A stretch of 21,394 bases of DNA from Rhodocyclaceae bacterium. GTDB taxonomy: Bacteria; Pseudomonadota; Gammaproteobacteria; Burkholderiales; Rhodocyclaceae. The stretch spans positions 1 to 21,394 of the forward strand of contig JADKHX010000017.1 in assembly GCA_016721505.1 (NCBI GenBank), written 5' to 3'. The position numbers and the translations under genes are program-made. Under the pieces are notes generated by a model that saw nothing but the letters and a program-made list of their open reading frames with translations, had not been told where the DNA came from and did no database searches. This document shows, piece after piece, positions 1 through 7,215 of the stretch (its first letter is position 1; every line of letters starts with the position of its first letter).

Positions 1-1
1 G

Positions 2-1438
2 CCCGCAACCAATGCCAACTCAAGCGACGCCGACCGCAGCGCGATTGCCATCATCCCGATGCCAAGCCGGCAGGAAGTCTGGCGCGTCTATTCCACCGGC
101 TACGAGGAATGGCTGCGTTCCACCTTCTGGCGTACCAAGGAAGCCGGTGTGGCCGATACCTCCATGAAGGCGGCATTGGCCACGCTTGCCGCTGCCGGAA
201 TCAACGATGGCGAGGAAGTCGAGATCCACGTCCGTGCCGCTCAGGATGAATCCGGCTACCTGATTGATCTGTGCGATGACCGCTGGCGCGCCGTCCGTAT
301 CGCGCCCACGGCTGGCAAGTGCTCGATCACTCCCGGTGTATTTCACCCGCACCCAATCGATGCGCGCCTTGCCGGAACCAGAACGTGGCGCTGACATCGG
401 ACTGCTCTGGCAGCATACCAACATTCCTGCCAATCGCCGGGTAATGGTGCTGACCTGGCTGCTCGATAGCTTCCGTCCTGACACCCCATTCCCGGTGCTA
501 GAACTGGTTGGTGAGCAGGGCTCAGCCAGTCCACCACGCAAGCCGTGCTGCGCAGCCTGGTCGATCCCAACAAGGTGATGCTGCGCGGTCGGCCCAAGAC
601 GGTGGAGGACGTGTTCGTCGCCGCCGCCAACAACTGGCTGGTCAGCTACGAGAACCTCTCCGGCCTCACGCCCGAGCAGCAGGATGCCTTTTGCACCCTG
701 GCCACCGGCGGCGGCTTTGCCTCGCGCCAGCTTTACACCAACGGCGAAGAGCACGTCATGGAGACCAAGCGCCCGGTGGTGCTGAATGGCATCGCGGTCG
801 TCGCCACCCGCCCCGACCTGATCGACCGGGTCATCCACGCTGATATGCCGACGATTCTGGCCGAGGCGCGCAGGGATGACGCCGACACCTCGGCCGCGTG
901 GGAACGGGATCGACCCAAGGTGTTCGGCGCACTGCTCGATCTGTTCTCAGCGGCGCTGGCAATCCTGCCATCCGTGAAGCTGACCCACAAACAACGCATG
1001 GCCGACTTCGAGCGCTTGGGCGAGGCGTTACGGCGCCTGGTTTCGCGCCCGGTGACTTCCAGCGCGAGTACGCCGAGCTGGTGCGCGCAGGCATCGACCG
1101 CGCATTGGAAAGCAATGCCGTCGCCCAGGCGCCCGACAGTGTTCGACGATCGCATCACGCCGTGGAACTGGCAAGGGACCGCCGGCCAACTCTACGACCT
1201 GCTCAACACGCAGCACGTTCCTGACCGCAGTTCATGGCCGCGCTCGCCGAAGGGCTTGGCTGATCAGTTGCGCCGCATCGCACCGGCCTATCGCGCCAAG
1301 GGCATCGAGATCACCCATCTCGGCCACAGCCGCGAGGGGGCGTTGTGGCGCATTTTCGTGCCGCATCGCCAATTTGATTCACACGCCACGCCGCCCGGCG
1401 TCGAGGGTGGCATTCGTTATGGAGCACACCGTGAATAA
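2..1438 (+). pseudogene. Mobile-element ATP-binding (helicase/primase-like) protein, 5' cut by window, several frameshifts
   Basis: The reading frame is open from the window edge, so the N-terminus is missing. Recognisable blocks are WRVYSTGYEEWLRS near the start, a P-loop region GEQGSA(K)ST at about 505-535, then RSLVDPNKV, NNWLVSYENLSGL (possible Walker B), LATGGGF, and RPVVLNGI..TRPDLIDR. This block order matches ATP-binding proteins often carried by proteobacterial prophages and integrative elements, thought to act in element replication; the role is inferred. The frame changes at about 320-335, again at about 527 exactly in the P-loop (one base short, removing the Lys), and at about 1035 and 1130. 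Each break fits loss of one or two bases. The C-terminal part (WNWQGTAGQLYDLLN, then GALWRIFVPH) is the usual small domain. The end overlaps the next gene by 20 bp. Family confidence is good; whether the gene is truly broken is uncertain. Confidence 0.72.
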
Positions 1439-1574
1439 CTCACCGTCCATTTCCCCGAATCTGCACCCGATCTGGCAGCGCCATTTCGGACTCCAGACCA
1501 TTCAACCGACCAAACCACAGGCCAATCCCAGGAATGCAGGCGATGCGCTGATGCGCGCCGCGCAAGCCGCCTAG
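1419..1574 (+). CDS. Small hypothetical protein (51 aa)
   Basis: A 51-residue frame begins MEHTVNNSPSISPNL and ends MRAAQAA, starting inside the last 20 bp of the ATPase gene, which suggests translational coupling. A purine-rich GAGGGTGG about ten bases before the ATG can serve as ribosome binding site. The product is soluble, rich in Asn, Pro and Gln, with no recognisable domain. It is followed at a short distance by the coiled-coil gene and lies on the same strand as every other gene of this element. I do not recognise the family; the start is chosen from overlap and spacing only. Confidence 0.45.
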   Translation: MEHTVNNSPSISPNLHPIWQRHFGLQTIQPTKPQANPRNAGDALMRAAQAA

Positions 1575-1611
1575 CTGCTCCCCTCCCACCATCCGATAAG
1601 GAGATCACCCG

Positions 1612-2450
1612 GCGAAACTGAATCCGTTCAGCAAGAAGCCCACCGCCTACTACGACAAGGTCAAGGCCGAGTACGACAAACTCGACCGCGAGATGACTGC
1701 CGCCAAAGATCAACTCAACGAGGCCGAAGCAGATTTCGAACGCAAGCGCCGCCGGCAATTCGAACTCGATCAGCACGGCTCGATGTACTCCTCGACGCGT
1801 GAACAGTCGCAGGCATCGTTCGCGGCAAGCGAGGCCAGTAATCGCGTCGGCCACATCAAGGGCGAGATCGGTCAACTCGAAAGCCGGATTGGCCCCTTGC
1901 GGCGGATCGCTCTGGCGCCAGACCGGTTCGCCCGAGCCAAGCAGACATTCGATGCTCTTGTCGCGCAGAAACTGGCGACGACCGGCGAACTGGAGAGGCC
2001 AATGCCTTGATCGCCAAGGTCAGCAAGCGTGTCGCTGATGCCGATGCGCGCATTGTCACCGAAACCCAATCCGCGACCCAGAGCATGCTCGATGCCGACG
2101 GGGAATTCAGTGTGCCGGAAGCGCTGACCCGGCTGGAAGCGGAATTGCGCCTTGGCAAATCGTCGCTGGCCGAACTGGAGGGAAAGCGAGACGCCTTGCT
2201 TGCCGAGTTGCGGGAATTGCCCACGGCGATTCGTGAGGCCGAGCGTGTGTTTATTGGTTGCCGCGCTGATGTCGTCGAGATCGAACTGTACGAGCAATTG
2301 ATGCCCGCCATGATCCTGTTCGCCAGAGCGTCCGCTGCTCGCCGGCAGAACGACTACCGCCACGACGAAACCCGGTTCGAGATTGAGATTCCACGCGAAC
2401 TGGTGGAAATCGCGCAAGCCGCACTGGCCAACGAAGTGCCAGCCACCTGA
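1612..2450 (+). pseudogene. Coiled-coil hypothetical protein, one frameshift, no visible start codon
   Basis: Two frames join into one protein of about 279 residues. The first (from about 1612) begins AKLNPFSKKPTAYYDKV and is dominated by charged heptad-like helices; it stops just after GELERPMP near 2010. The second frame begins ANALIAKVSKRVADADARI near 2000 and continues the same Glu/Lys/Ala-rich coiled-coil character to EIAQAALANEVPAT. One missing base at about 1998-2002 joins them. A strong ribosome binding site, AAGGAGAT (1598-1605), lies upstream, but no ATG, GTG or TTG follows at normal distance: the expected start just before GCG at 1612 reads CCG. The first in-frame ATG is at 1693. 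Function unknown; coiled-coil proteins are common in mobile-element operons. The start is either damaged or misread. Confidence 0.55.
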
Positions 2451-2609
2451 TCCATGGCGGATGGCGGCGAGTCTCGGCATAGCCGCCATCCGTGCTGACG
2501 CAGGTGCTTCACGTCGTCAGCGATCCTCGCCATGCCGCGTAACGCCCGCCGGTGCTGACTGCGAAAGGCATCGCAGAAAGCCGGCACCCCCAACAACCAG
2601 GAGAAAACG

Positions 2610-3050
2610 ATGGAAATCAAACCCACCCAATTCGACATGACCAATCCGTTCGCACCCATGCAGCAGCGGATGAATCAAGTCGAGACCGTCCTGCGTCAGA
2701 TGCCGCCAGCACAACGCGAACAACTACTGGCTGAAATGCTGCCGCCTATTCCAATGCACCGGCCTTCGCCGCTGACTGAGCCTGCCGTGACGATGGTGAC
2801 GGTCAAGGTCGATGAGTGGGATGGCGGGCCGGTGGCGCAGCAACGCTACCCCACCGCTGTCCTCCGACCGCGTCGCATTGTCAACGCCATCCCGTGGCAA
2901 TGGCGCTGGATCGTTGCCGGCATTAGCCTGACCCGAATCATGCGCAAGTCGGCCAAGCAGCAGATGAAGCAGTTCAACAAGTTGCAGCGCCAGATGATTC
3001 GACGGGTCCTTCCTCGCCGCAAAGCCATGCGGGGGGCGCGAGCCCGCTGA
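2610..3050 (+). CDS. Hypothetical protein (146 aa) with basic C-terminus
   Basis: The start ATG at 2610 has a good AGGAG ribosome binding site about ten bases upstream, after a 160-bp gap that I read as non-coding. The N-terminal half (MEIKPTQFDMTNPFAPMQQ, then RQMPPAQREQLLAEML) looks helical. The middle is proline-rich. A short hydrophobic patch WQWRWIVAGISL lies around residue 95, followed by a strongly basic tail (KQQMKQFNKLQRQMIRR). No family is recognised. The tail may read in a shifted frame near its end, where RRKAMRGARAR looks less natural. It sits between the coiled-coil gene and the recombinase cassette, all on one strand, consistent with one long operon. Confidence 0.5.
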   Translation: MEIKPTQFDMTNPFAPMQQRMNQVETVLRQMPPAQREQLLAEMLPPIPMHRPSPLTEPAVTMVTVKVDEWDGGPVAQQRYPTAVLRPRRIVNAIPWQWRWIVAGISLTRIMRKSAKQQMKQFNKLQRQMIRRVLPRRKAMRGARAR

Positions 3051-3076
3051 TGCGCTACCGACAGCCAGCGAAATGA

Positions 3077-3125
3077 GGTTACCACCCAGGTTACCGGTTA
3101 CCACCCGGCGATGTGCCGGGTTACC
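3077..3125 (+). repeat. Four direct copies of GGTTACC
   Basis: GGTTACC occurs at 3077-3083, 3089-3095, 3096-3102 and 3119-3125, three of them followed or preceded by ACCC/CCGG context. The cluster fills most of the short gap between the stop at 3050 and the AAGGAG ribosome binding site at 3133. Direct heptamers just upstream of a cassette suggest a protein-binding site (operator or recombination-accessory site). This is inference; no homologous site is known to me. Confidence 0.4.
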
Positions 3126-3143
3126 AGCATTTAAGGAGATGAA

Positions 3144-3632
3144 ATGAACACCATGACGATCAACAGCGGTACCACCCCTATCCCCAGCCAGCCGCTGGCC
3201 TACTACGACGCGGCAGTTGAGCAGCGCGTTCAGCAGTGGCTCACCAGCGGGCAGTTGCTGGTCTGGATTCCCATTCTCAGTCAGGAGAACTTCCCGGACG
3301 TCCCGCCGCAAATCTTGCAGTTTGCCGATCAACATCCGGAGGCGATGCGCTGGCCCATCTACCGCCCGGAGGACTTACTGGGTTGCCAGAGGCATCACCG
3401 GCTGGTTGCTGCCTGCCGATGCCATCGATACCGACGTGGCTTGCGGCGTTTGGAACGGCGAGGTGTACATCCTCGGCGTGCAGGACAAGCACACCGGGCG
3501 GTCACAGGCCTTGCTGGGCGAACGTGCCGATGCTGCGACCAGCCGATGCCGGTCAGAGCGCGGTTTGACTTGGCTTCTGCCTGCCACAGAGCGTTCATGT
3601 ACCTGTCTCAACTCACGGGAATTTCGTTATGA
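3144..3632 (+). pseudogene. Hypothetical protein (about 162 aa), first gene of the recombinase cassette, two compensating frameshifts
   Basis: An AAGGAG ribosome binding site at 3133-3138 precedes ATG 3144. The N-terminal part reads naturally (MNTMTINSGTTPIPS, then SQENFPDVPPQILQFADQHPE). Near 3375 the natural reading jumps to the +1 frame, giving RGITGWLLPADAIDTDVACG, then VWNGEVYILGVQDKH. It returns to the first frame near 3540, ending RARFDLASACHRAFMYLSQL. The single open frame across the region is therefore probably wrong in its middle third. The stop TGA overlaps the ATG of the DUF2924 gene (ATGA at 3629), indicating translational coupling. I do not recognise the family. Its constant position before DUF2924 and a serine recombinase suggests an element-maintenance role, which is inference. 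Confidence 0.55.
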
Positions 3633-4080
3633 CCGATTCATGGAAAAACAAAAGCAGCATCGCCGCGCAGTTGGCGGCGTTGCCCAATCTGCCGATGCAC
3701 GAACTGTGGGCGCTGTGGGATCAGCACTTTCCCCGGCGCCCGATGCGTGTCGTTCGCCACTATCTGGAAGGGCGCCTGGCCTATCGTCTGCAAGAAAAGG
3801 CGCTGGGCGGATTACCGCCGACGTCAAAGCCTATCTTGCCGACTGCGGTGAAAAACATTCCAAGATCAAAAAGGTGGTCGGGGCGGAGGTGCGCCTGTTG
3901 CCGGGCACGACATTGATCCGCGAATGGGATCGCCATGAATACCGTGTCACGGTATTGCCTGATGGTCTGTACGAGTTGAATGGGCAGCGTTACACAAGCC
4001 TTTCGGCGGCAGCGCGGGCGATCACCGGCACGCAATGGTCAGGCCCGGCATTCTTCGGCGTGAAGGGAGGTCGCAAATGA
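3629..4080 (+). pseudogene. DUF2924 family protein, one frameshift
   Basis: The first half reads IAAQLAALPNLPMHELWALW and RRPMRVVRHYLEGRLAYRLQ. The second half, in another frame, reads RLLPGTTLIREWD, YRVTVLPDGLYELNGQRY and ARAITGTQWSGPAFFG. Together these are the hallmark blocks of DUF2924, a protein of about 150 residues typically encoded next to serine recombinases in proteobacterial phage-like elements. The frame change is at about 3826 in TCAAAGCC, where one lost base (TCAAAAGCC or TCAAAGGCC) restores SKAYLADCGEK. The gene is coupled by ATGA overlaps to the gene before it (3629) and to the recombinase (4077). The molecular role of DUF2924 is unknown; linkage suggests an accessory to recombination. 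Confidence 0.8.
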
Positions 4081-5423
4081 ACATCGTCGTCCCCAAACGA
4101 TGCGCCGTCTATTGCCGGGTATCAACTGACGAGCGTCTCGATCAATCCTTCAACTCCCTCGATGCCCAGAAGGAAGCTGGACTGGCCTACGTCGCCAGCC
4201 AGCGCTCTGAAGGCTGGATTGCCGTCCCCGACGATTACATCGATCCCGGCTTCACCGGCGGCAATATGGATCGGCCCGGACTCAAACGCCTGATGGTCGA
4301 CATCGAGGGCGGCAAGATCGACATCGTGGTGGTCTACAAGATTGATCGCTTAACGCGCAGTCTCGGTGACTTCTCCCGGCTGATCGAAGTCTTTGAGCGG
4401 CACAAGGTGTCGTTCGTTTCGGTCACGCAGCAATTCAACACCACGACCAGCATGGGCCGGCTGATGCTGAACGTCCTGCTGTCCTTCGCGCAGTTCGAGC
4501 GCGAAGTCACCGGCGAGCGCATCCGCGACAAGATCGCCGCCAGCAAGGCCAAGGGGATGTGGATGGGCGGTTACCCGCCACTGGGGTATCGCATCGAAGA
4601 TCGGCGACTCATCGTGATGGACGTCGAAGCGGATCTGGTCAAGCGCATCTTCAAGGACTTTGTGGCCTGCCGGTCGACCACCGATCTGGTACGCCAACTG
4701 GCCGCCGACGGCAAAACCAACAAGCAGGGCAAGCCGTTCAGCAAGCAGATGCTCTACAAGCTGATGCACAACCGGGTCTACCTCGGCGAGATTCCCCACA
4801 AGGGAAAGAGCTACCCCGGTGCGCACCAAGCGATCATTGATCAGGATCTGTGGGATGCAGCCCACGCAGTTCTCGCGGAGAACAACCGACAACGCACCTC
4901 CGAGACGTGGCAGCGTCGTCAGGCGGAGGCATTGCTGCTCGGGTTGTTCTACACGGCAGACGGCGAGAAATTCCATCCGGCTTTCACGTGCAAGCCAAAC
5001 GGCAAGCGCTATCGCTACTACGTGCCGAACCGCAAAGTGCGCTTCGGTGCTGACGCCAGTCCGGCAGGACGGGTGCCGGCAGAACCTATCGAGCAGATGG
5101 TACTGGCGCAAATTCATGCCGCCTTGATGTCGCCGGAGATGGTGCAGTCGGTGTGGGATGTGGTCAGAGACGAGTATCCGGAGATCACCGAGCCCGAGGT
5201 GGTGCTGCCGTTGCGCCAACTCGGGCAGGTCTGGGAGCAATTGTTTCCGGCCGAGCGCCAGCGCATCGTGAAATTGCTGATCGAGCGGGTGACGCTACGC
5301 GAGGAGGGTATTGAGATTGTGTGGCGAGAGGTGGGCTGGCACATGCTGGCCGGTGAGATGCAGCCGGGGACGATTGGCGGTGAATTACTGAAAATGGAAC
5401 AGCAGCAGGAGGTAATGGCATGA
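4077..5423 (+). CDS. Serine recombinase with PF07508-type recombinase domain (448 aa)
   Basis: The start ATG 4077 overlaps the DUF2924 stop (ATGA) and gives MNIVVPKRCAVYCRVSTDER; an upstream in-frame ATG at 4035 would lie inside DUF2924 and is rejected. Residues 1-150 are the resolvase/invertase catalytic domain: nucleophile Ser16 in CRVST, YKIDRLTRS, then LLSFAQFEREVTGERIRDK. Residues about 165-265 are the recombinase domain (GYPPLGY, then LYKLMHNRVYLGEIPHKGKS). The C-terminal part has no clear Cys4 zinc ribbon and ends in acidic helices. At 448 residues it is short to medium for a large serine recombinase. Such enzymes integrate and excise phages and islands through a Ser-DNA intermediate. 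This gene is intact, unlike its neighbours. It is the fourth coupled reading frame counting from the unknown gene and feeds into the next by another ATGA. Confidence 0.93.
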   Translation: MNIVVPKRCAVYCRVSTDERLDQSFNSLDAQKEAGLAYVASQRSEGWIAVPDDYIDPGFTGGNMDRPGLKRLMVDIEGGKIDIVVVYKIDRLTRSLGDFSRLIEVFERHKVSFVSVTQQFNTTTSMGRLMLNVLLSFAQFEREVTGERIRDKIAASKAKGMWMGGYPPLGYRIEDRRLIVMDVEADLVKRIFKDFVACRSTTDLVRQLAADGKTNKQGKPFSKQMLYKLMHNRVYLGEIPHKGKSYPGAHQAIIDQDLWDAAHAVLAENNRQRTSETWQRRQAEALLLGLFYTADGEKFHPAFTCKPNGKRYRYYVPNRKVRFGADASPAGRVPAEPIEQMVLAQIHAALMSPEMVQSVWDVVRDEYPEITEPEVVLPLRQLGQVWEQLFPAERQRIVKLLIERVTLREEGIEIVWREVGWHMLAGEMQPGTIGGELLKMEQQQEVMA

Positions 5424-5843
5424 CACGGATTATCCAAACGGGTGCGGCTGTCCAGCGGCCGGGTGCGAAGCTGACGACATTCATTCCTGTGCGCATCAAG
5501 CGGCGCGGTGGGCGGAAAGTGGTGGTGCCGGCGGCGAACGCGACCGACAAAATGCCAGAACACGATGCGCCGATCCTCAAAGCATTGGCGCGCGCATTCC
5601 ATTGGCAGCGTCTGATCGACGAGGGCGTCGTGAAGAGCGGATCAGACATCGCGCGCCAGAGGGGTTGCATCAGACGACCGTCAATGAACTGCTGCGACTG
5701 GCGCTGCTCCTCACCGGCAGTGGTACGCAGCATCCTCGATGGCCGCCAGCCGAGGACGCTTGAGCATCAACTGGCTGAAAAACAATTTGTTGCCGCCGGA
5801 CTGGGATGTTCAGCACGCGATATTTGATGTGTTTGACGCGTAA
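5420..5843 (+). pseudogene. Small recombinase-associated protein, about 140 aa, frameshifted
   Basis: ATG 5420 overlaps the recombinase stop (ATGA). The beginning reads VRIKRRGGRKVVVPAANA and APILKALARAFHWQRLIDEG, then SGSDIAR. After about 5660 the natural reading moves between frames: HQTTVNELLRLALLLTG, then VRSILDGRQPRTL, then SINWLKNNLLPPDWDVQ to TAA 5841-5843. These blocks match the small helix-turn-helix-like protein found immediately downstream of DUF2924/serine recombinase pairs (the ILDGRQP motif is typical). Three indels are needed, at about 5660, 5720 and 5757. It probably binds DNA and may help control the recombinase; this is inferred from its position. Confidence 0.7.
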
Positions 5844-6058
5844 GACAGGTTTGCAATGGTTCTGGTCAGCGCAGTTGCCGCACAACCATCGGCCCGAAAC
5901 CCGCATGAAATCGAGTGGTCGAGCGGCGGTCAGCCACAGGTCAAATGGAGAAAAGAGAGGGTTTCAAAGACCATGGGGCGGAATTCTGCACTGACAGGCC
6001 GATGGCGAAACACCAGACCCCGCTGAAGGCCGCGCCAGTACTGGCGCGACGCGCAAGA
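5844..6058. other. Border stretch without a supported gene
   Basis: No reading frame here looks like protein on either strand. An open frame at 5915-6322 runs across the tRNA terminator, the tRNA remnant and the inside of the next element, so it is not credible. The stretch contains the perfect palindrome at 6031-6048 and leads directly into the displaced tRNA terminator. The right end of the serine-recombinase element probably lies here, but I cannot place it. Confidence 0.4.
6031..6048. repeat. Perfect 18-bp palindrome CGCGCCAGTACTGGCGCG
   Basis: CGCGCCAGT is followed directly by its exact reverse complement, with no loop. It ends ten bases before the displaced tRNA terminator. A loopless palindrome suits a dimeric protein-binding site or recombination site better than a terminator. 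No function can be read from sequence alone. Confidence 0.5.
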
Positions 6059-6088
6059 AAAAACCCAACCGATAAGGGTTGGGTTTTT
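6059..6088 (-). terminator. Rho-independent terminator, displaced from tRNA-Met
   Basis: A perfect 12-bp stem AAAAACCCAACC / GGTTGGGTTTTT encloses the 6-nt loop GATAAG, with A/T runs on both flanks, so it can terminate either strand. It lies 7 bp beyond the displaced tRNA 3' remnant in the tRNA reading direction. This is exactly where the terminator of the original tRNA-Met gene would have been before the element entered. Confidence 0.85.
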
Positions 6089-6095
6089 GGATTAG

Positions 6096-6136
6096 TGGTG
6101 ATAGTGGACTTGAACCACCGACCCACGGATTATGAA
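6096..6136 (-). repeat. attL: displaced 3' part of tRNA-Met
   Basis: The + strand reads TGGTGAT, GTGGACTTGAACCACCGACC and CGGATTATGAA, matching 12170-12211 from the acceptor stem through the T arm to the anticodon loop. Differences are one lost G after TGGTGAT and one C-to-A change in the ACCCCC run (ACCCAC). The bases next to it read TAG rather than the TGG of the encoded CCA, so it cannot serve as a tRNA end. It is the direct-repeat partner of the intact tRNA and marks the left end of the integrative element. Confidence 0.88.
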
Positions 6137-6191
6137 AAGCCAAAACTATGTAAGCAAGCGAGGCAATTCAAAGACTTAGGCTGCTCTGCTT

Positions 6192-6469
6192 TCAGACTAA
6201 CAGGCGGCGCAAGGCTTGAAATACTGTTGTTCGAGTTTCAGCGTGGGCAGGTTTTGGCCTTACACCGGCATCCATCGTCATTGATAGCGATAGGATCCGT
6301 GCGTACGCCATATCAATATTGACCCGGCACACATCCACTGCGTGACTGGGCGTTTTGGCCAACCAAGCGGAGCGTTATCCACGGTAGCTGCCAGCGCCTC
6401 TATGGCTGGCGGAAGCGGGTCGGTGGGTAACGCGGGGATTGGACACATTCCCGACTGGCAGGCTATCAT
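6192..6469 (-). pseudogene. Small hypothetical protein, divergent from the repressor, one frameshift
   Basis: On the minus strand a frame reads MIACQSGMCPIPALPTDPL, then PPAIEALAATVDNAPLGWPK. Near 6345 the natural reading moves to another frame: PSHAVDVCRVNIDMAYARI, then MDAGVRPKPAHAETRTTVF and QALRRLLV, stopping at 6192. The joined protein of about 92 residues looks natural across the join, which fits one base lost near the AAAACG run. Translation could begin further upstream (about 6491, reading EVYTWGQMIACQ) if one G of the GGG there is extra. It lies between attL and the XRE gene and is transcribed away from the latter. I do not recognise the family, and it might be a spurious open frame. 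Confidence 0.4.
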
Positions 6470-6501
6470 CTGACCCCATGTATAGACCTCCCATTGACGC
6501 T

Positions 6502-6513
6502 GGCGATATCGCC
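6502..6513. promoter_or_regulatory. Candidate operator: palindrome GGCGATATCGCC
   Basis: A perfect 12-bp palindrome lies about 55 bp upstream of the XRE start and next to the start region of the divergent minus-strand frame. Dimeric XRE repressors usually bind such sites in divergent promoter regions, so autoregulation is a reasonable guess. No clear -35/-10 pair was seen around it. Confidence 0.3.
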
Positions 6514-6566
6514 GCCGCAACTGACGAATCACCAGCAACCACGGGGCAGTCGGGGTGGTTGAACTA

Positions 6567-7073
6567 ATGGTAGCGAACAGAAAATCTGGTGGTTCAAGCG
6601 GTTCAACCAAGCGCTCGAAGGTGAATAACAAAGCTTCCGACCAAATTAGCAGCCATGCGTCAATTGACTCAACAGATCGTTCTATCGGTCGCGCCGGTAT
6701 TGATGGTACGGATTCACTTGCTGTTGAATTGAGACAGGCGCGAGAGCATAAAGCTCTCACTCTCTCAGACCTCAATCGGTTAACGGGTATCTCGAGAACC
6801 TCGCTCCACGGCTATGAATCAGGTCGTTCAAAGCCCGGGGCAAAGGAACTCTTGAAGCTGTGCCAAGTTTTGGAAGTCACCCCGAATCGCCTCCTTCTAG
6901 GCACAGATGATTTATCTGTCAAGGCTGGCGGCGTGTTAGTTGCGCTGGTACGAATGGCTAGGGAACAACCAACGCAAGCGCTAGCGTTTTCGGCGTTCTT
7001 TTTGCCTTGGGTTGGGGTGATTCTTTCCAGGCTTGGACATGAGCCGTTGATCGCACTGTCAAAATCGATTTAA
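6567..7073 (+). CDS. XRE-family transcriptional regulator (168 aa)
   Basis: The start is ATG 6567; an in-frame GTG at 6555 would add four residues. A low-complexity Ser/Gly/Lys N-terminus of about 45 residues is followed by a classical HTH_3 domain at about 50-112: LRQAREHKALTLSDLNRLTG, then ISRTSLHGYESGRSKPGAKE and LCQVLEVTPNRLLLG. The C-terminal 40 residues include a hydrophobic stretch, ALAFSAFFLPWVGVILSRL, that could be a membrane segment, unusual for a simple repressor. The gene is intact and closed by a strong terminator (7112-7141). As first + gene of the element it is the natural candidate for the lysogeny-type repressor controlling the operon that starts at 7257. Domain assignment is firm; target is inferred. 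Confidence 0.88.
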   Translation: MVANRKSGGSSGSTKRSKVNNKASDQISSHASIDSTDRSIGRAGIDGTDSLAVELRQAREHKALTLSDLNRLTGISRTSLHGYESGRSKPGAKELLKLCQVLEVTPNRLLLGTDDLSVKAGGVLVALVRMAREQPTQALAFSAFFLPWVGVILSRLGHEPLIALSKSI

Positions 7074-7111
7074 GGAAGCTCCATCACCGTAAACCTGATA
7101 GCAACAGGAAG

Positions 7112-7141
7112 AAAGCCCGGCCTCGAGTCGGGCTTTTTTTT
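7112..7141 (+). terminator. Rho-independent terminator after the XRE gene
   Basis: The stem AAAGCCCG / CGGGCTTT (8 bp) encloses a 9-nt loop and is followed by a run of eight T (7134-7141). It lies 39 bp after the XRE stop and separates the repressor from the promoter of the next operon. Confidence 0.88.
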
Positions 7142-7168
7142 GCCCTCAAAATTCCGTTATATGGACAG

Positions 7169-7196
7169 TTGACAACTAAGTCGAACGATGTATTAT
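7169..7196 (+). promoter_or_regulatory. Sigma-70 promoter of the replication operon
   Basis: TTGACA (7169-7174) and TATTAT (7191-7196) are separated by 16 bp. The start codon at 7257 lies about 55 bp downstream of the predicted transcription start, with AGGAG at 7246-7250 as ribosome binding site. This is the clearest promoter on the + strand of the element and should drive the genes from 7257 through at least gpA. Confidence 0.75.
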
Positions 7197-7215
7197 TCGA
7201 AACATTCTCTTATTT

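Noticed and set aside
20..838. Long open frame on the minus strand (272 codons)
   Set aside because: It lies opposite the recognisable ATPase gene; its translation has no natural protein character and is a product of high GC.
3217..4080. Single 287-codon frame as one protein
   Set aside because: It mixes the middle of the 162-aa unknown gene with the second half of DUF2924; both ends belong to different genes joined by frameshifts.
4350..5240. Minus-strand open frame of 296 codons
   Set aside because: It is the mirror of the intact serine recombinase, His/Leu/Arg-rich and without motifs.
5915..6322. Plus-strand open frame crossing the element border
   Set aside because: It would read through the tRNA terminator and the antisense tRNA remnant, so it is not a real gene.
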